Of a stretch of DNA of 64,000 nt, positions 8,341 to 18,083 are shown piece after piece. Within the stretch, counting starts at the first letter, position 1. Every line of letters begins with the position of its first letter. A program made the position numbers and the translations under genes. A model generated the notes under the pieces. It did no database searches and was not told where the DNA came from. It saw only the letters and a program-made list of their open reading frames with translations. The stretch spans positions 310,001 through 374,000 of the forward strand of contig OY723273.1 in NCBI GenBank assembly GCA_963210315.1. Direction: 5' to 3'. This DNA is from Rhynchopus euleeides. Taxonomy: Eukaryota > Euglenozoa > Diplonemea > Diplonemida > Diplonemidae.

Positions 8341-11088
8341 TTAGTTCTTTGAGGCTGGTGATTGGGGAGGGGGGGCAGAATGGGAACGACGCGCGCTCTC
8401 GCGCTTTTGCTTCTTCCTGAAGTAAGCCGGGTGGTCGCGCGGGTGGAGCTCACGACGGTTGATCTTCAAGAAAAGGGCGTCGTCTACCCTGTGTGATTTC
8501 AGGCTGGCCCGGTACTTCGTCAACACGCGGTTGAGCTCCTTGAAGTGCCGTTCCACCGCAGCTTCGGTGTGTGCACTGGTCAACAAAGCCACGGAGAAGG
8601 TAGTCAGGATGGGCATTGCGGCGACCTGATGGTATCCCTCCCAAAACATGCGGAATGGGGTGTTTACAGGGCCCATGCGAAGGAAGGTGGCAACCTCCCT
8701 CTTGATCCTGGTGCGCAGGGTCTCCAACACGGGTTCCTCACCCATCTCAACTCCAATGGGTTGGCCGTCCTCGTCAACCGCAGCGTTGACCCCCCTGTAG
8801 TTCCTGCACTCAGCAAAGGGGAGGAGGTAGTGCATGAGACAAATGTGGTGTTCCTGCATCTTTTCCACAGACCAGTTTTGAGACAACTTGGAAGGGTTGA
8901 GGAAGTCGAACAATTTCAAACCATCGAAGGAAAAATTTGTCTGCATCCTCTCCTCGTAAAATGCCATCAGCTCAGCAGCAAGCCCCTTGAGTTCGCTGTC
9001 TGACTGGATGAACTCCTCCTTGCTGATGTTTCTGAGCTGAGACCCAAGGTCATGCACCCCGGTTGCCAAGTCAAACAGTGACGACCTGTCTCCCTGAAAT
9101 TTGTCCGTCATCTTGGCAATGGGGCCAGCGAGCGTGACGAAAAAATCATTCATGCGCCAAAATTTCGCATTGTTGCGGTCTTTCGGGAGCAGGTACTCCT
9201 TGAGGGCGGCGAGTCTATTTGCGGCATCCCAGACGGTGTTCCACCGGACCTCACAGATGCGTGACAGGCTGACTGGCTGCCTGGAACCATTGTCCCTCTG
9301 TGCAGTGTGGAGACTCTCCTGTTTCTGGGGCGTGCTGTAGTCATCGACGACCTTGCCCAGTTCCTCTCTCCACTCCTTGATTGGATCGAGTTTCACCGTA
9401 AAGTCCTTCATCAGCAGTTGCATGCTGTGTGCACTGCAACGGTAAACCAAAATCCCCATTTTGACAAGCCCATCCATTGCACTTTCAACCATATCCTCTG
9501 CTTCCGTGCTGTCAAGCTCATCTGTCTCCTCGTACCCGTCCCCGTCCCCGTCCCCGCTACCCTCTTCCCCCTCCTCCCCTTCTTCTTCATCCCCCATGTG
9601 CAAAACCCTCAGATCCTCAAGAGCACGCTGCATGGCTGCCGCGTTGTCCGCAACCACGCTGAAGACACGTATGTCTTCATCGAGAAGTTCCTGGATCACG
9701 GTCTGCATTTCTCCCAGAATCGTGTCCGCCGTGCTCGCAACAGTGAGGTGCACGTTTTTCCAGTAAAACATTTCGGTCCCCGTGGAAATTGCAAAACCCA
9801 AAAAATTCCGCCGACGCACCCGGGCCCCGTCAAGCATTAAAAAGACGTCCCTGCCCTTCAAATGCGTGATCACGTCTTTGCGGCAATCACTTGCCATGGA
9901 TTGCTGGATGGATGGTGCAGTGCTGGGAAAAAGGTTCGCACCGGCAAGCATTTCTTGGGGAAGAATGCTCCGGAACGGGCTATCCGACCGGAGCACTTCC
10001 AGAGGGATATTGTGGAATGCAAGAGCATAAACCACCCTCTCTGCAAAAGTGTACCCGAACGGTGGCCTGTCTTGGGAGTGGAGGACTGGCACATCCTGGA
10101 GGAACGTTGTCCTTGCATTCTCACTGCACAGGCCACTGTCTCTCGCAGGAGCATTCTGTGCGAGTGCCCTCCAGTGGGCCGCGTGCTTGTTCTCAAAATG
10201 CTTGCCGAGGGTTTTGGTCATCCACTCCTTGAGAAAGGTGGCAGAGCAAAAAGTGCACTTCACCTTGTCGATTACCCCCTCGATCGGGGAGGTCCAGGAT
10301 TTGCATACCTCTGTGTCAGGGTTATATCCCGTCAGAAGGGGCCCACACACCTCCCCGGCCCAGACTGTGATGATGATGACGACGGCCGTGAAGTAGGCCA
10401 GCACTTCCCGCAGCACACCGGGAAACGCCAGGCCACTCGACTGGGAACCGTTTAATGTCTTGCTCCCGGACCCCCGTGACTTCTTCATCGGCGGGGGGTC
10501 ACCCACTTCTTCCGCCCACACAGCATGAAAGTTCAGGGGAACGTCATCAGCCACCTGGCTCGGGCCCTGGTTCTGGTTCTGGCTCGGGCCCTGACTCTGG
10601 CTCTGGCTCTGACTGCTCTCGCGATGCTGAGCCGCGAGCCGGTCGAAATCCCCCTGCCCGTGCACGCGAGTGAGAATCTTCAGCTCCAGCGTTCTTCCCA
10701 CACCAACAGCCATGGGGAGGTCGAGGGTCGTGGTGGGGTCGCAGGTGTAGAGCACCTTGACGGTCGTGCAATCTTCCTTGGGGGCAGTGTTCCCGACGAG
10801 CATCCCCACCCAGCACTGCACCGTCCGGCTGTTATCCCGCCACTTGTGCAGGAAGATCTGTCCAGGCTGCAGCTGCTTTGCCCGCTTCAGCACAGTTGGG
10901 TTCTGCATCGCCCTGCTGGTCTGGGTCATGCTCTGCGTCATGGCTTGGCTCACGTGGTCTGCAGCTTCGTCATCGCTCTCACTGTCCTGAGTGAAGCTGA
11001 CTCCGAGATCGCCTGCGAGGTCGCCAGCGGGGTCGCCTGCGACTGCGAGATCCTCCATCGCGGCCGGGTCGAGCATCGGTCCGGCCAT
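8341..11088 (-). CDS. Second, distinct hAT transposase
   Basis: The start is the ATG at 11088 (MAGPMLDPAAMEDLAVAG), giving 915 residues; an open extension upstream is proline-rich and not convincing. The N-terminus is acidic with a Q/S/G repeat stretch. A BED-type zinc finger follows near 275-305 (CTFC ... HFENKH). The transposase core shows DGARVRRRNFLGF, then VVADNAAAMQ (about D480), an acidic insertion rich in EEGEE/GDGDG, the C/H motif CSAHSMQLL (about 550), and the RWNTVW motif (about 615). The C-terminal dimerisation block is present (TSAHTEAAVERHFKELNRVL). It shares little wording with the 4917-7511 transposase, so it is another hAT lineage. I found no TIR pair around it. Confidence 0.88.
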   Translation of the reverse strand: MAGPMLDPAAMEDLAVAGDPAGDLAGDLGVSFTQDSESDDEAADHVSQAMTQSMTQTSRAMQNPTVLKRAKQLQPGQIFLHKWRDNSRTVQCWVGMLVGNTAPKEDCTTVKVLYTCDPTTTLDLPMAVGVGRTLELKILTRVHGQGDFDRLAAQHRESSQSQSQSQGPSQNQNQGPSQVADDVPLNFHAVWAEEVGDPPPMKKSRGSGSKTLNGSQSSGLAFPGVLREVLAYFTAVVIIITVWAGEVCGPLLTGYNPDTEVCKSWTSPIEGVIDKVKCTFCSATFLKEWMTKTLGKHFENKHAAHWRALAQNAPARDSGLCSENARTTFLQDVPVLHSQDRPPFGYTFAERVVYALAFHNIPLEVLRSDSPFRSILPQEMLAGANLFPSTAPSIQQSMASDCRKDVITHLKGRDVFLMLDGARVRRRNFLGFAISTGTEMFYWKNVHLTVASTADTILGEMQTVIQELLDEDIRVFSVVADNAAAMQRALEDLRVLHMGDEEEGEEGEEGSGDGDGDGYEETDELDSTEAEDMVESAMDGLVKMGILVYRCSAHSMQLLMKDFTVKLDPIKEWREELGKVVDDYSTPQKQESLHTAQRDNGSRQPVSLSRICEVRWNTVWDAANRLAALKEYLLPKDRNNAKFWRMNDFFVTLAGPIAKMTDKFQGDRSSLFDLATGVHDLGSQLRNISKEEFIQSDSELKGLAAELMAFYEERMQTNFSFDGLKLFDFLNPSKLSQNWSVEKMQEHHICLMHYLLPFAECRNYRGVNAAVDEDGQPIGVEMGEEPVLETLRTRIKREVATFLRMGPVNTPFRMFWEGYHQVAAMPILTTFSVALLTSAHTEAAVERHFKELNRVLTKYRASLKSHRVDDALFLKINRRELHPRDHPAYFRKKQKRESARRSHSAPPPQSPASKN

Positions 11089-11920
11089 GATTTTCCGTGT
11101 CCCCGCAGCCCTCCCCTGGCAGGCCGAGTTGAGCAAGTTGGATTTGGAGGAGGGGCAAGGGCAGGTTGGAGCTGGGTGGGGGGGGGGGGTGGAACAAAAG
11201 ATGGCGAGCAACCAGAAATCACATCATTTTTATTATTAGTCTGACCAATTTTTGGCACTTTTGGAGCGCCATTCTCAGAAGAAGTCCTCGGCAGGGGTGG
11301 GGGGGGGGTAAACAGCCCGCCGCAGGCGCCGGAAATTTTCAGGCGTGGTTTATTATATTGTGTTGACGTTGTGTTGGCCGGAAGTATTCAGGGACAAGTC
11401 AGGGACGGAGAGCCAGCCACCTGGCCCAACCAAAAACCGGATTTTCAACCAAAAATTCGAATTTTTTTCACGGTGTGCGAATGTGTTCAGAGTAACGGAA
11501 AATGCCCAAATTTTCATGTATCGAAAGAGTTGGCGAGCAATTCGTCCTTCTGTTCAATTCGACCCAAAACGACCACCAGCCATTTTCTAAGGGTTTCTGG
11601 GTGGGTTCTGACCAGAAAAATCGCTGAAAAATGGCCAGAAACCCCCAAAAACCACCCAGGAATGGTCAGAAATCGGTTTTTGGGCCCATTTTTCACCCAG
11701 GAACACGTTTTTGGGCCTCTGTGAAAATTTCAATTTTTTGACATTTTTCGCGATTTTCTACAACTACTCGCCCACACAAAAACCGTTTTTTTTGCAGGGA
11801 AATGCAACAAATCAACGAATTAAGCCGTTTTAACCCCTTTCGTGCACTTTTTGGTCCCAGAAGGGGGTATATGGGGTGTTGGGGTCCCCCTACGACTTGT
11901 CCATTTTTCGACATTTTTGG
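11089..11920. other. Intergenic, no gene recognised
   Basis: The segment holds a G tract (11177-11187), AT-rich stretches and short repeats of the form ATGGCCAGAAACCC/AATGGTCAGAAATC. None of the short ORFs shows a domain. The left part is the upstream region of the minus-strand hAT gene. Confidence 0.4.
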
Positions 11921-12182
11921 GTCAGATTCCGGAATCCGATTCTCGATTCCGGAATCGGTGGAATCCGATTCTGGATTCTGGAATCGGATTCCACCGATTC
12001 CACAATTCCGGAATCGGTGATTTCGATTCCGGAATCGGATTCCACAATTTTGGAATCGGCGTTTTCGATTCCGGAATCCGATTCCACTCTTTTTCTGGAA
12101 TCGTGGAATCCGGATTCTGATTCCGAATCCGGATTCCACGATTCCCGGAATCGAAAATTTTTATTTGGAATCCGATTCAATG
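11921..12182. repeat. GGAATC/GATTCC palindromic array
   Basis: Dense overlapping copies of GGAATCGGATTCC and GATTCCGGAATC, separated by short spacers, run directly into the assembly gap. The array can fold on itself at many registers. ORFs across it translate to IPESDSGIG-like repeats on both strands and are not genes. Confidence 0.85.
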
Positions 12183-12382
12183 NNNNNNNNNNNNNNNNNN
12201 NNNNNNNNNNNNNNNNNNNNNNNNNNNNNNNNNNNNNNNNNNNNNNNNNNNNNNNNNNNNNNNNNNNNNNNNNNNNNNNNNNNNNNNNNNNNNNNNNNNN
12301 NNNNNNNNNNNNNNNNNNNNNNNNNNNNNNNNNNNNNNNNNNNNNNNNNNNNNNNNNNNNNNNNNNNNNNNNNNNNNNNNNN
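12183..12382. other. Assembly gap of 200 N
   Basis: Exactly 200 unresolved bases, probably a fixed-size placeholder. It lies between the GGAATC array and the left repeat of the tyrosine-recombinase element, so sequence on either side may not be truly this close. Confidence 1.
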
Positions 12383-12393
12383 ACCTTTATTAC

Positions 12394-13879
12394 CGGTCCT
12401 GAAACCATTATTACCGGTTTCCTGCAGAAAGTCCATAAGCCAAGAGGTAATAATAAACCACTTTACGAGACTTAAAGGCGATATTATTGACCATTCGGTA
12501 ATTAAAAAGTTTTTATCAAAACTAGGAAATAAAGCAGTCACAGGAATATAGCCTGGGTTTAGTGACTTCATCCATTATTTACACTCAGCTTTCTTATTAC
12601 CGCAATATTGAGGGCAATAATGGAAATCTTTATTTCCTGGAAAAAGCGGCTGGGGGCAGGGGCGGTGTGGGGGCGAGGTCCTGGCCAGTTTGCTTGATCC
12701 ACATTGCTCCTACTCGCTACAACACTTCACAGGGGCTAGAGGGCATCACCTCGGCAGGTTGACGTTCAGATCCACAGTCACCCTGCTCTGGCTTGGCGCT
12801 CCCGTCGTCGTCCCCTGTGAAGGCTGGCTTGACATCATGTGCGCGACGTTCCGCTGGTGTGTCGTGGATGCATCAAGGTAGAGCTGCGGCGTCGATTCTC
12901 CGCGCCAGCCGAAATGCCTGCGGAGATCCATGGTGGACGCGCCGCCATTGGCCGCTGCCAGCGCGGCGGAGCGTCTCATGCTGTGCCCGGTGTATCCCTC
13001 CGGGTCCTTTTCCAGGCACAGCGCAATCTTCCGTGGCAGCCCGTAGAATTGGTTTCGCCCGATGGGCGAAGCGAGGAACGCGCTGCCGGCCTTGTTGATG
13101 CGTCTTGCGACAGGCCCCGTCACGAGGTCCGACAGAGAGAGGTGGGCCAGATGGGCCTTGAGGACGTCGTAGAACACAGCTTCTTCGTTCAGCATCTTGG
13201 GGACCACAAACGACCGTTCAATCGCGACGCTTCCCTGCTTTGCACCGTAGAACTTCACGCTGATCTGCTCATCTTGGACGGTGATGTTTTCAATCGACAG
13301 GTTGCGGAGTTCAACGCAGCGCATCCCACCGAAGAAGGCCAGCACCACAAGCGCACGATCCTGCTTGCTCGCCAGCGACCCGGTGCCCTTGTCCATGTAG
13401 TCCTGCAGTTCTTGAAAAGAGAAGGTTTTGGCTTGTTTGGTGGTGTAGCCCTTTGTTTGATTCTTCACGTACTGGTGGAGGCGTGGCATCTTTGTCTTGA
13501 TCATGTTCCCGTGAACAATCTTGACCTTGAAGTTGATGATGGAGTAGTAGTTCCAGATTGACGATGCGGCAGAACCCCCCTGCAGCTTGGCCTTGAGATA
13601 GCCCTTGATGTGCTTCTCGGAGTAGATTGTCTTCATGGAACGAACCCGGGGAGCCTCCTCAGCGACGTACGCCTCGAAGTCAGTCAGTCGATCGGTGTAT
13701 GCCTTCCTGCTGCGGACTGGCATGAGGTCACCGTCACTTGATGTGCTGCTGCTGCTGTCGCTGTCATGATCGGCGGCGCGGGGCATGATGTGTGTGATGT
13801 TGCGTGATCTGTGGAGGTTGTGGCTCTGGTACTACGGAGGCTTTCTGCAGGTAACCGATTATAATGGTTTCAGGACCGT
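12394..13879 (-). mobile_element. Tyrosine-recombinase element with inverted repeats
   Basis: Inverted repeats of about 38 bp (12394-12431 and 13842-13879, about 35 matches) share the words GGTCCTGAAACCATTAT and CCTGCAGAAAG. They enclose a single recombinase gene. Further GGTAATAATAAACC-like wording lies just inside the left copy and ACCGGTCC just outside the right copy, so the true ends may lie further out, on the left possibly in the N gap. Crypton elements, the usual eukaryotic single-recombinase transposons, generally lack long inverted repeats, so the class assignment is open. Confidence 0.65.
12746..13786 (-). CDS. Tyrosine recombinase (Crypton/integrase-like)
   Basis: A 346-residue enzyme expected to recombine DNA through a 3'-phosphotyrosine intermediate. 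The N-terminus (1-30) is Ser/Asp-rich. Residues 35-125 look like the SAM-like DNA-binding domain. The catalytic domain shows Arg I in FFGGMRCVELRNLS (about R156), the H-x-x-R box in GYTGHSMRRSAA (about 267-270), the HFGWRGESTPQLYLDAS block with His/Trp near 290, and the putative nucleophile Tyr (about 301). All expected active-site residues are visible and the frame is uninterrupted. There is no reverse transcriptase nearby, which argues against DIRS/Ngaro. Upstream lies CCTCCACAG, an acceptor-like site, before the ATG. Confidence 0.85.
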   Translation of the reverse strand: MPRAADHDSDSSSSTSSDGDLMPVRSRKAYTDRLTDFEAYVAEEAPRVRSMKTIYSEKHIKGYLKAKLQGGSAASSIWNYYSIINFKVKIVHGNMIKTKMPRLHQYVKNQTKGYTTKQAKTFSFQELQDYMDKGTGSLASKQDRALVVLAFFGGMRCVELRNLSIENITVQDEQISVKFYGAKQGSVAIERSFVVPKMLNEEAVFYDVLKAHLAHLSLSDLVTGPVARRINKAGSAFLASPIGRNQFYGLPRKIALCLEKDPEGYTGHSMRRSAALAAANGGASTMDLRRHFGWRGESTPQLYLDASTTHQRNVAHMMSSQPSQGTTTGAPSQSRVTVDLNVNLPR

Positions 13880-13931
13880 TAACAAACTACCATATAACCG
13901 GTCCTAATTGAGTACTTTCTGGATTTCGGGA

Positions 13932-14055
13932 AATTACGTCCCCTCAGCAAGGTACTCGGGTGTTTTTGTTCCCCTCGGGAAGGCCCTCGGGCTTCGCCCT
14001 CGGGCCTTCCCTCGGGGAACAAAACACCCTCGGACCTTGCTTCGGGGACGTAATT
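13932..14055. repeat. Long foldback (about 60-bp arms)
   Basis: The two halves are near-perfect reverse complements. The outer word is AATTACGTCCCC, the inner word is GGCCCTCGGGCTTCGCC, and the turn is near 13994. The right arm reads CTTCGGGGACGTAATTA where the left arm starts. A compact DNA hairpin or MITE-like unit, with no gene. Confidence 0.85.
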
Positions 14056-14102
14056 ACCCTCAATCCATAAAGTACTTTATTATTACCGGTAATAAATAGC
14101 TA

Positions 14103-14229
14103 TAATTAAGGGGATTCAGATGTTGGGCTTTTTTGGGCCGTTTATGGACTAAGGTCTTAATCTAAGAGGAGGAGGAGGTAGATTTGGCGAAAAAAATTCC
14201 TCTCTTATTAAGATCTGAATACATCCATG
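14103..14229 (+). repeat. Detached right end of the hAT element
   Basis: Identical over its whole length to 7852-7978, from TAATTAAGGGGATTCAGATG to the terminal CATCCATG. No left end or transposase accompanies it, so it is a solo terminus, perhaps left by abortive transposition or the end of a deleted copy. Perfect identity implies recent origin. Confidence 0.85.
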
Positions 14230-14257
14230 TGGAATATTTTCAAAATATTTCCGAAAT

Positions 14258-16393
14258 CATGAATCTGCCCCGTTAACGGCTACCGGGTATTACCGGGTAT
14301 TACCGGGTCGAAAAACGGGTATTACCGGGTCCGGTAATACCCGTTTGCCCGGTAATACCCGGTAATACCCGGTTATAGCCCGGTAGCGCTACCGGGTATT
14401 TTCCATGGGGATTTCCCTTTGTTTTTTGGGTTGATTCCCTTCCCCTTAGCAGTGTGTTGTGGTCGACATTGGATTCTATGGCGCATGGGGTGATCGAAAG
14501 CCGGGTTCCGCAGTTCACGTCTGGTTTGTGTGGCTCATTGCAGACTTTTCGAGTTTCCGTCGCAGCAGTGCTGACTACTGCACGGTGCCCACACACCACC
14601 TGAGCCCTTCCAGAGCCGGCGGTGCCTTCAGATCAGGCAGTCGATCACACACACGCATAACATGAGACAGGCGTGATCGCAGGGCCACCTTCCTCTCCCA
14701 AAGTCTGCGAGCCCCATTCCATTGGGGCAGTGACTGCCTGGGCCAACAGGGTCTTGGGGCAGGCACATTCTGAACCAATGAAGGTTCCATCACAGAGAGG
14801 CACTGTTCCCATAGCTTCCATCATTTAAGGACCTTGGCTCAGAAATGCAGAAACGGTGCGTCACCGAACTGGTTGCAAAGTGGCACAGTTGGGCACACAG
14901 TGGCACAGAGCGAAGGGCTCCTCGTTTTCAATTATCGGTCCTTCGTTCAGGTAAACCTCCTAGGCGTGCATCTTCTCCTACCCCAGGCTCGAGTGCTTGG
15001 TCACGCCAGCCCCGTTATTCGGTCACATCGCTCTGCTGGCTGGGTGCTTGTCGCAACACTTATCTGCGAGCAGCCAACGAGCATTATGGTACCGAGAGGT
15101 GCTTCTTGGCGTGGCCGGGCTTGTGGTTCCTGCCACAGCAGGTCACAGTACGGTGAGCGGACTTGTATTTGCTGGGGTGGCTTCAACACGGGCTCGCCGC
15201 TGGACTGCCCCCGAACCAAGGTGGATAATCGCACCTGCCTTCGGGACGCTGAGGGTATCCGCCCTGTGTATGATGAGCGGAAGCTAACCAGCCTGCAGTC
15301 GACCCACGTGGTGGCCTCACGACTCCCAGACAACGGCTGGTTTGGGCAGGTGGACGGGAAGAGCTGGTTCTCGAGTTGTGGTGTCGACACGTTTCCATTT
15401 TGAGAAATTCTCTGTGATACGCTCCACAGCAAGACGTCCATGTGAAGCCTCTCTGGCGACACCCTTGACAAGAGCACCTCTGGCACTCTGTACCGGACCT
15501 GCAGCTAAGATCCGAGCTGGTGCGGCAAGGTATTTAGCGACCCCTTACGATATGATGCAATCCAGAGAAGTCCCAGCAAAACGTGGATTCGACCAGGCCC
15601 TCAATATATGCACGAGTTGTGCCTGCTTCTTGTCATCTTGCTTGGCTACTGGTCCCTCTGATAAATCATCAGCTTGGTTCGAGTCGGGACAAGTCATGAT
15701 GCATGTTTCAAAGAACTTAGCCTCGTGGACGGCCGGTTGTGTGACGACACGCTCTGCCTCCGTGGAAGCGGACCAGGCCATGAAGTGCATTGAAGAGGGA
15801 GAGGAGGCAACACACGGAGGACACAGGCACAGACAGGGGTGTGTCCCTCATAGATCTTGGTTAAACGAACAGGTGTTGGAATCAGGGCCTGGGCTCATTA
15901 TCTCGACCTTTGTTTGTGTAATCATCGGGGCACGCCACGCTAACACATCCCCCCACCGCCATGCCGCAAAGCCTGCCTCGTAGATCTTGGTTGTACTGAA
16001 CGTGGGTGTTCCCCAGCCGTTCCCACTCCCAGTGTTCCCAGGGCCGCCCCTGTGAGGGGTGGGACAGGAGGGGCTGCAGAGGCTGGCCTTCAGAATAACG
16101 CAGGGGGGTCACCTAACACCTGACATTCCCCCCGCGCACCTTCCCTTGGACTGCCAGACGGAAGATGGCCAGAACCCTGCAGTTGATTCACTGCGACACC
16201 CCACGAACCATCCCTGTACCAAGGAAATCCCCACGGAAAATCCCCGGTAATACGAAAACGGGTATTACCGGACCCGGTAATACCCCCAATTTTACCCGGT
16301 AATACCCGTTTTTGACCCGGTAATACCCGGTAATGGAGGCCGATTACCGGGTTTCCGGTAATACCGGTTACCCGTTAACGGGGCAGATTCATG
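14258..16393 (-). mobile_element. Decayed Merlin-like element with 7-bp target duplication
   Basis: The ends read CATGAATCTGCCCCGTTAAC and its complement, followed inwards by roughly 150 bp rich in GGGTATTACC/GGTAATACCC on both sides, so the TIRs are long and internally repetitive. CCGAAAT occurs immediately outside both ends (14251-14257 and 16394-16400), as expected of a target duplication. It sits in an AT-rich repeat made of AAATATTTTCAAAATATTT. The interior holds no intact ORF; its best coding trace is the minus-strand pseudogene below. Merlin elements usually make 8-9 bp duplications, so 7 bp is slightly short for that call. Confidence 0.65.
15001..15486 (-). pseudogene. Possible ISXO2/Merlin transposase remnant
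   Basis: Minus-strand translation contains WVDCRLVSFRSSYTGRIPS followed by ASRRQVRLSTLVRGQSSGEP, and later EAPLGTIMLVGC. Spacing and wording recall the ISXO2-like (IS1595/Merlin) transposase core: the DE box with Lys/Arg-Gly, then a WVFGGVERGSG-type strand, then PGTxIxSD. Key acidic residues are altered and stops or frame changes flank the segment. The plus strand also carries open frames of similar size (14834-15403 and 15342-15983), so the call is tentative. Confidence 0.3.
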
Positions 16394-16439
16394 CCGAAAT
16401 ATAAAAATATTTTCGAAATATTTTCAAAATATTTCCAAA

Positions 16440-16548
16440 GGGGGTCCTCGCTACGAGTCACTGTGAGTCACGAGTCGTCAGTGTTCAGCCAAACATGGCT
16501 GACTTCTCACTTTTTCTCACTCAGTCACACTTGGTAGCGAGGGCCCCC
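16440..16548 (+). repeat. GCTAC foldback repeat, copy 1
   Basis: About 109 bp bounded by GGGGGTCCTCGCTAC and GTAGCGAGGGCCCCC. The interior carries GTGAGTCACGAGTCGTCAG, then CCAAACATGGCTGAC, then CTTTTTCTCACTCAGTCACAC. At least six more copies lie between 47 and 54.4 kb. No coding capacity; it behaves like a MITE. Confidence 0.85.
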
Positions 16549-17080
16549 AAAATATAAAAATATTTTGGAAATATTTTCGAAAAATATAAAAATATTTTTT
16601 TATGCGAAAATGAAACATATTTTTGGCAAAAATATATGTTTATGAAAAATATGTTTGGGGGCCCATGCCTAGGGGGGGGGGGGGTAGGACTGTCTAAAAT
16701 GCCACACGGTGGACTCCCACACGTCAGGGTGCACCTTTTTGGGATATCGGAATATCGGGGGTCCAGACCCCCGCTCGCGGGGGTCGTCTGGGCACCAAAA
16801 ATAGCAGGGCAGACTCCCGCTAGCGGGGGTCGCCCAGACCCCCGCTCCAGGGGGTGGGAGTCCACCGTGCAGGGTTGATTTTTTTCCCAGGGGAGGGGGG
16901 GGCAGGGGTGTTCGCAAGACCACCAAAGAGAGACAGCCGCGATGGTGGTTTTTTCCCCCTGCTATTTGTCTTCGGTGGAAGCGTGCGGATGGCAGCGTAG
17001 TGTTTGTTGTCGTTGGACCTACTTTGTTGCGGGTTACAAAATCAGCCAGGACAGTGCTCCCGCTTCACCTGCCTTCCTTG
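16549..17080. other. AT-rich block and GC foldback, no gene
   Basis: 16549-16660 is AATATTTTT-rich palindromic sequence. 16698-16872 is a foldback whose ends carry CACGGTGGACTCCCAC and GTGGGAGTCCACCGTG, with a nested CCCCCGCTCGCGGGGG hairpin. A G tract (16672-16685) precedes it. No coding region seen. Confidence 0.55.
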
Positions 17081-17124
17081 CACGGTGGGATCTTGTAAAT
17101 TTTACATGTATAACTACAAGTATA

Positions 17125-17927
17125 TACCGTAAACGGAAAAAGGGTGGACCGTAAAAATGTTCCAAGTTCCCAAAAAAAAGGCCAAACGTTCCATCTTTTT
17201 TACGGTCTACCATTTATTGGGACTGAATATGGAAAAGACAATGCGATTTTCGCCCCCGGGCTGGTGGGTTGCGGGGCGCGGACTGCGGCCTCCACGCCGC
17301 AGACTCCCACATGTAGGCCTCCCGACCTCCCAGCTTTGGCTCCCTCCACCACCGCAACCAACACCAGCAAGAGAAGCAAGTCCTCCCTGCGTGTGGAAAG
17401 GGCACGATCACCACTCACCTCGAGACTCACCCACCACCACACCTCGAGAAGTAGTGCCATGCAAGGAGCGTTCCGGTAGAAGTAAACGTAGAACCTGTTG
17501 CGCTAGCCCACATAAGCAGCCACAGTACGGCAGGGCGCGCAGACGGAAGCTGAGACCGCCGGACTCCCTCCTGATGTAAATACGTGAATCAGTGCCCGGA
17601 AAAATCAGGGAAATTGTACTCCTTTAGTGTAGTACACCCTGCAGTACCTGTGGGAGAACAGTTCCGGACGATGGTGAGCGCACGCTATGTGTTGAGGCCC
17701 TGTGGTGTTAATCCTGCAGCTTCAGTCGTACGATTTCCTTGGTTCCTTCGCGACTTCGTCGCTCGGAACTCTCAAAAAAACCGCCAAGTCCACTATCCCG
17801 ACCGTAAAATAGGTGGACCGTAAAAATGTTCCAAGTTCCAGAAAAATCCCTTTGTTCCATCTTTTTTACGGTCCACCTATAGTACGGTTCACCTTTATTA
17901 CGGTCCACAATATTTCCTTTTACGGTA
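17125..17927 (+). mobile_element. TACCGTA-ended MITE, copy 1
   Basis: The ends are TACCGTAAACGGAAA and TTTCCTTTTACGGTA. Subterminal GGTGGACCGTAAAAATGTTCC occurs at both sides. If TA is the target duplication, the TIR starts CCGTAAACGG, as in Tc1/mariner-type MITEs. The interior (17220-17760) carries short ORFs on both strands but no transposase motif. Confidence 0.65.
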
Positions 17928-18083
17928 CATGTATTATACATGTATAATACTTGCATGTCAACTATTATACATGTATAATACATGTATATGCCTGAAATAT
18001 ACATGTAAAATACATGTATATCAAGTAAAAATACAAGTATAATACTTGCATGTCAACTATTATACTTGTATTTTTACTTGATA

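Noticed and set aside
14834..15983. Plus-strand ORFs of 189 and 213 codons as genes of the 14.3-16.4 kb element
   Set aside because: No recognisable motif, no consistent frame across the element, and the opposite strand gives the only transposase-like wording.
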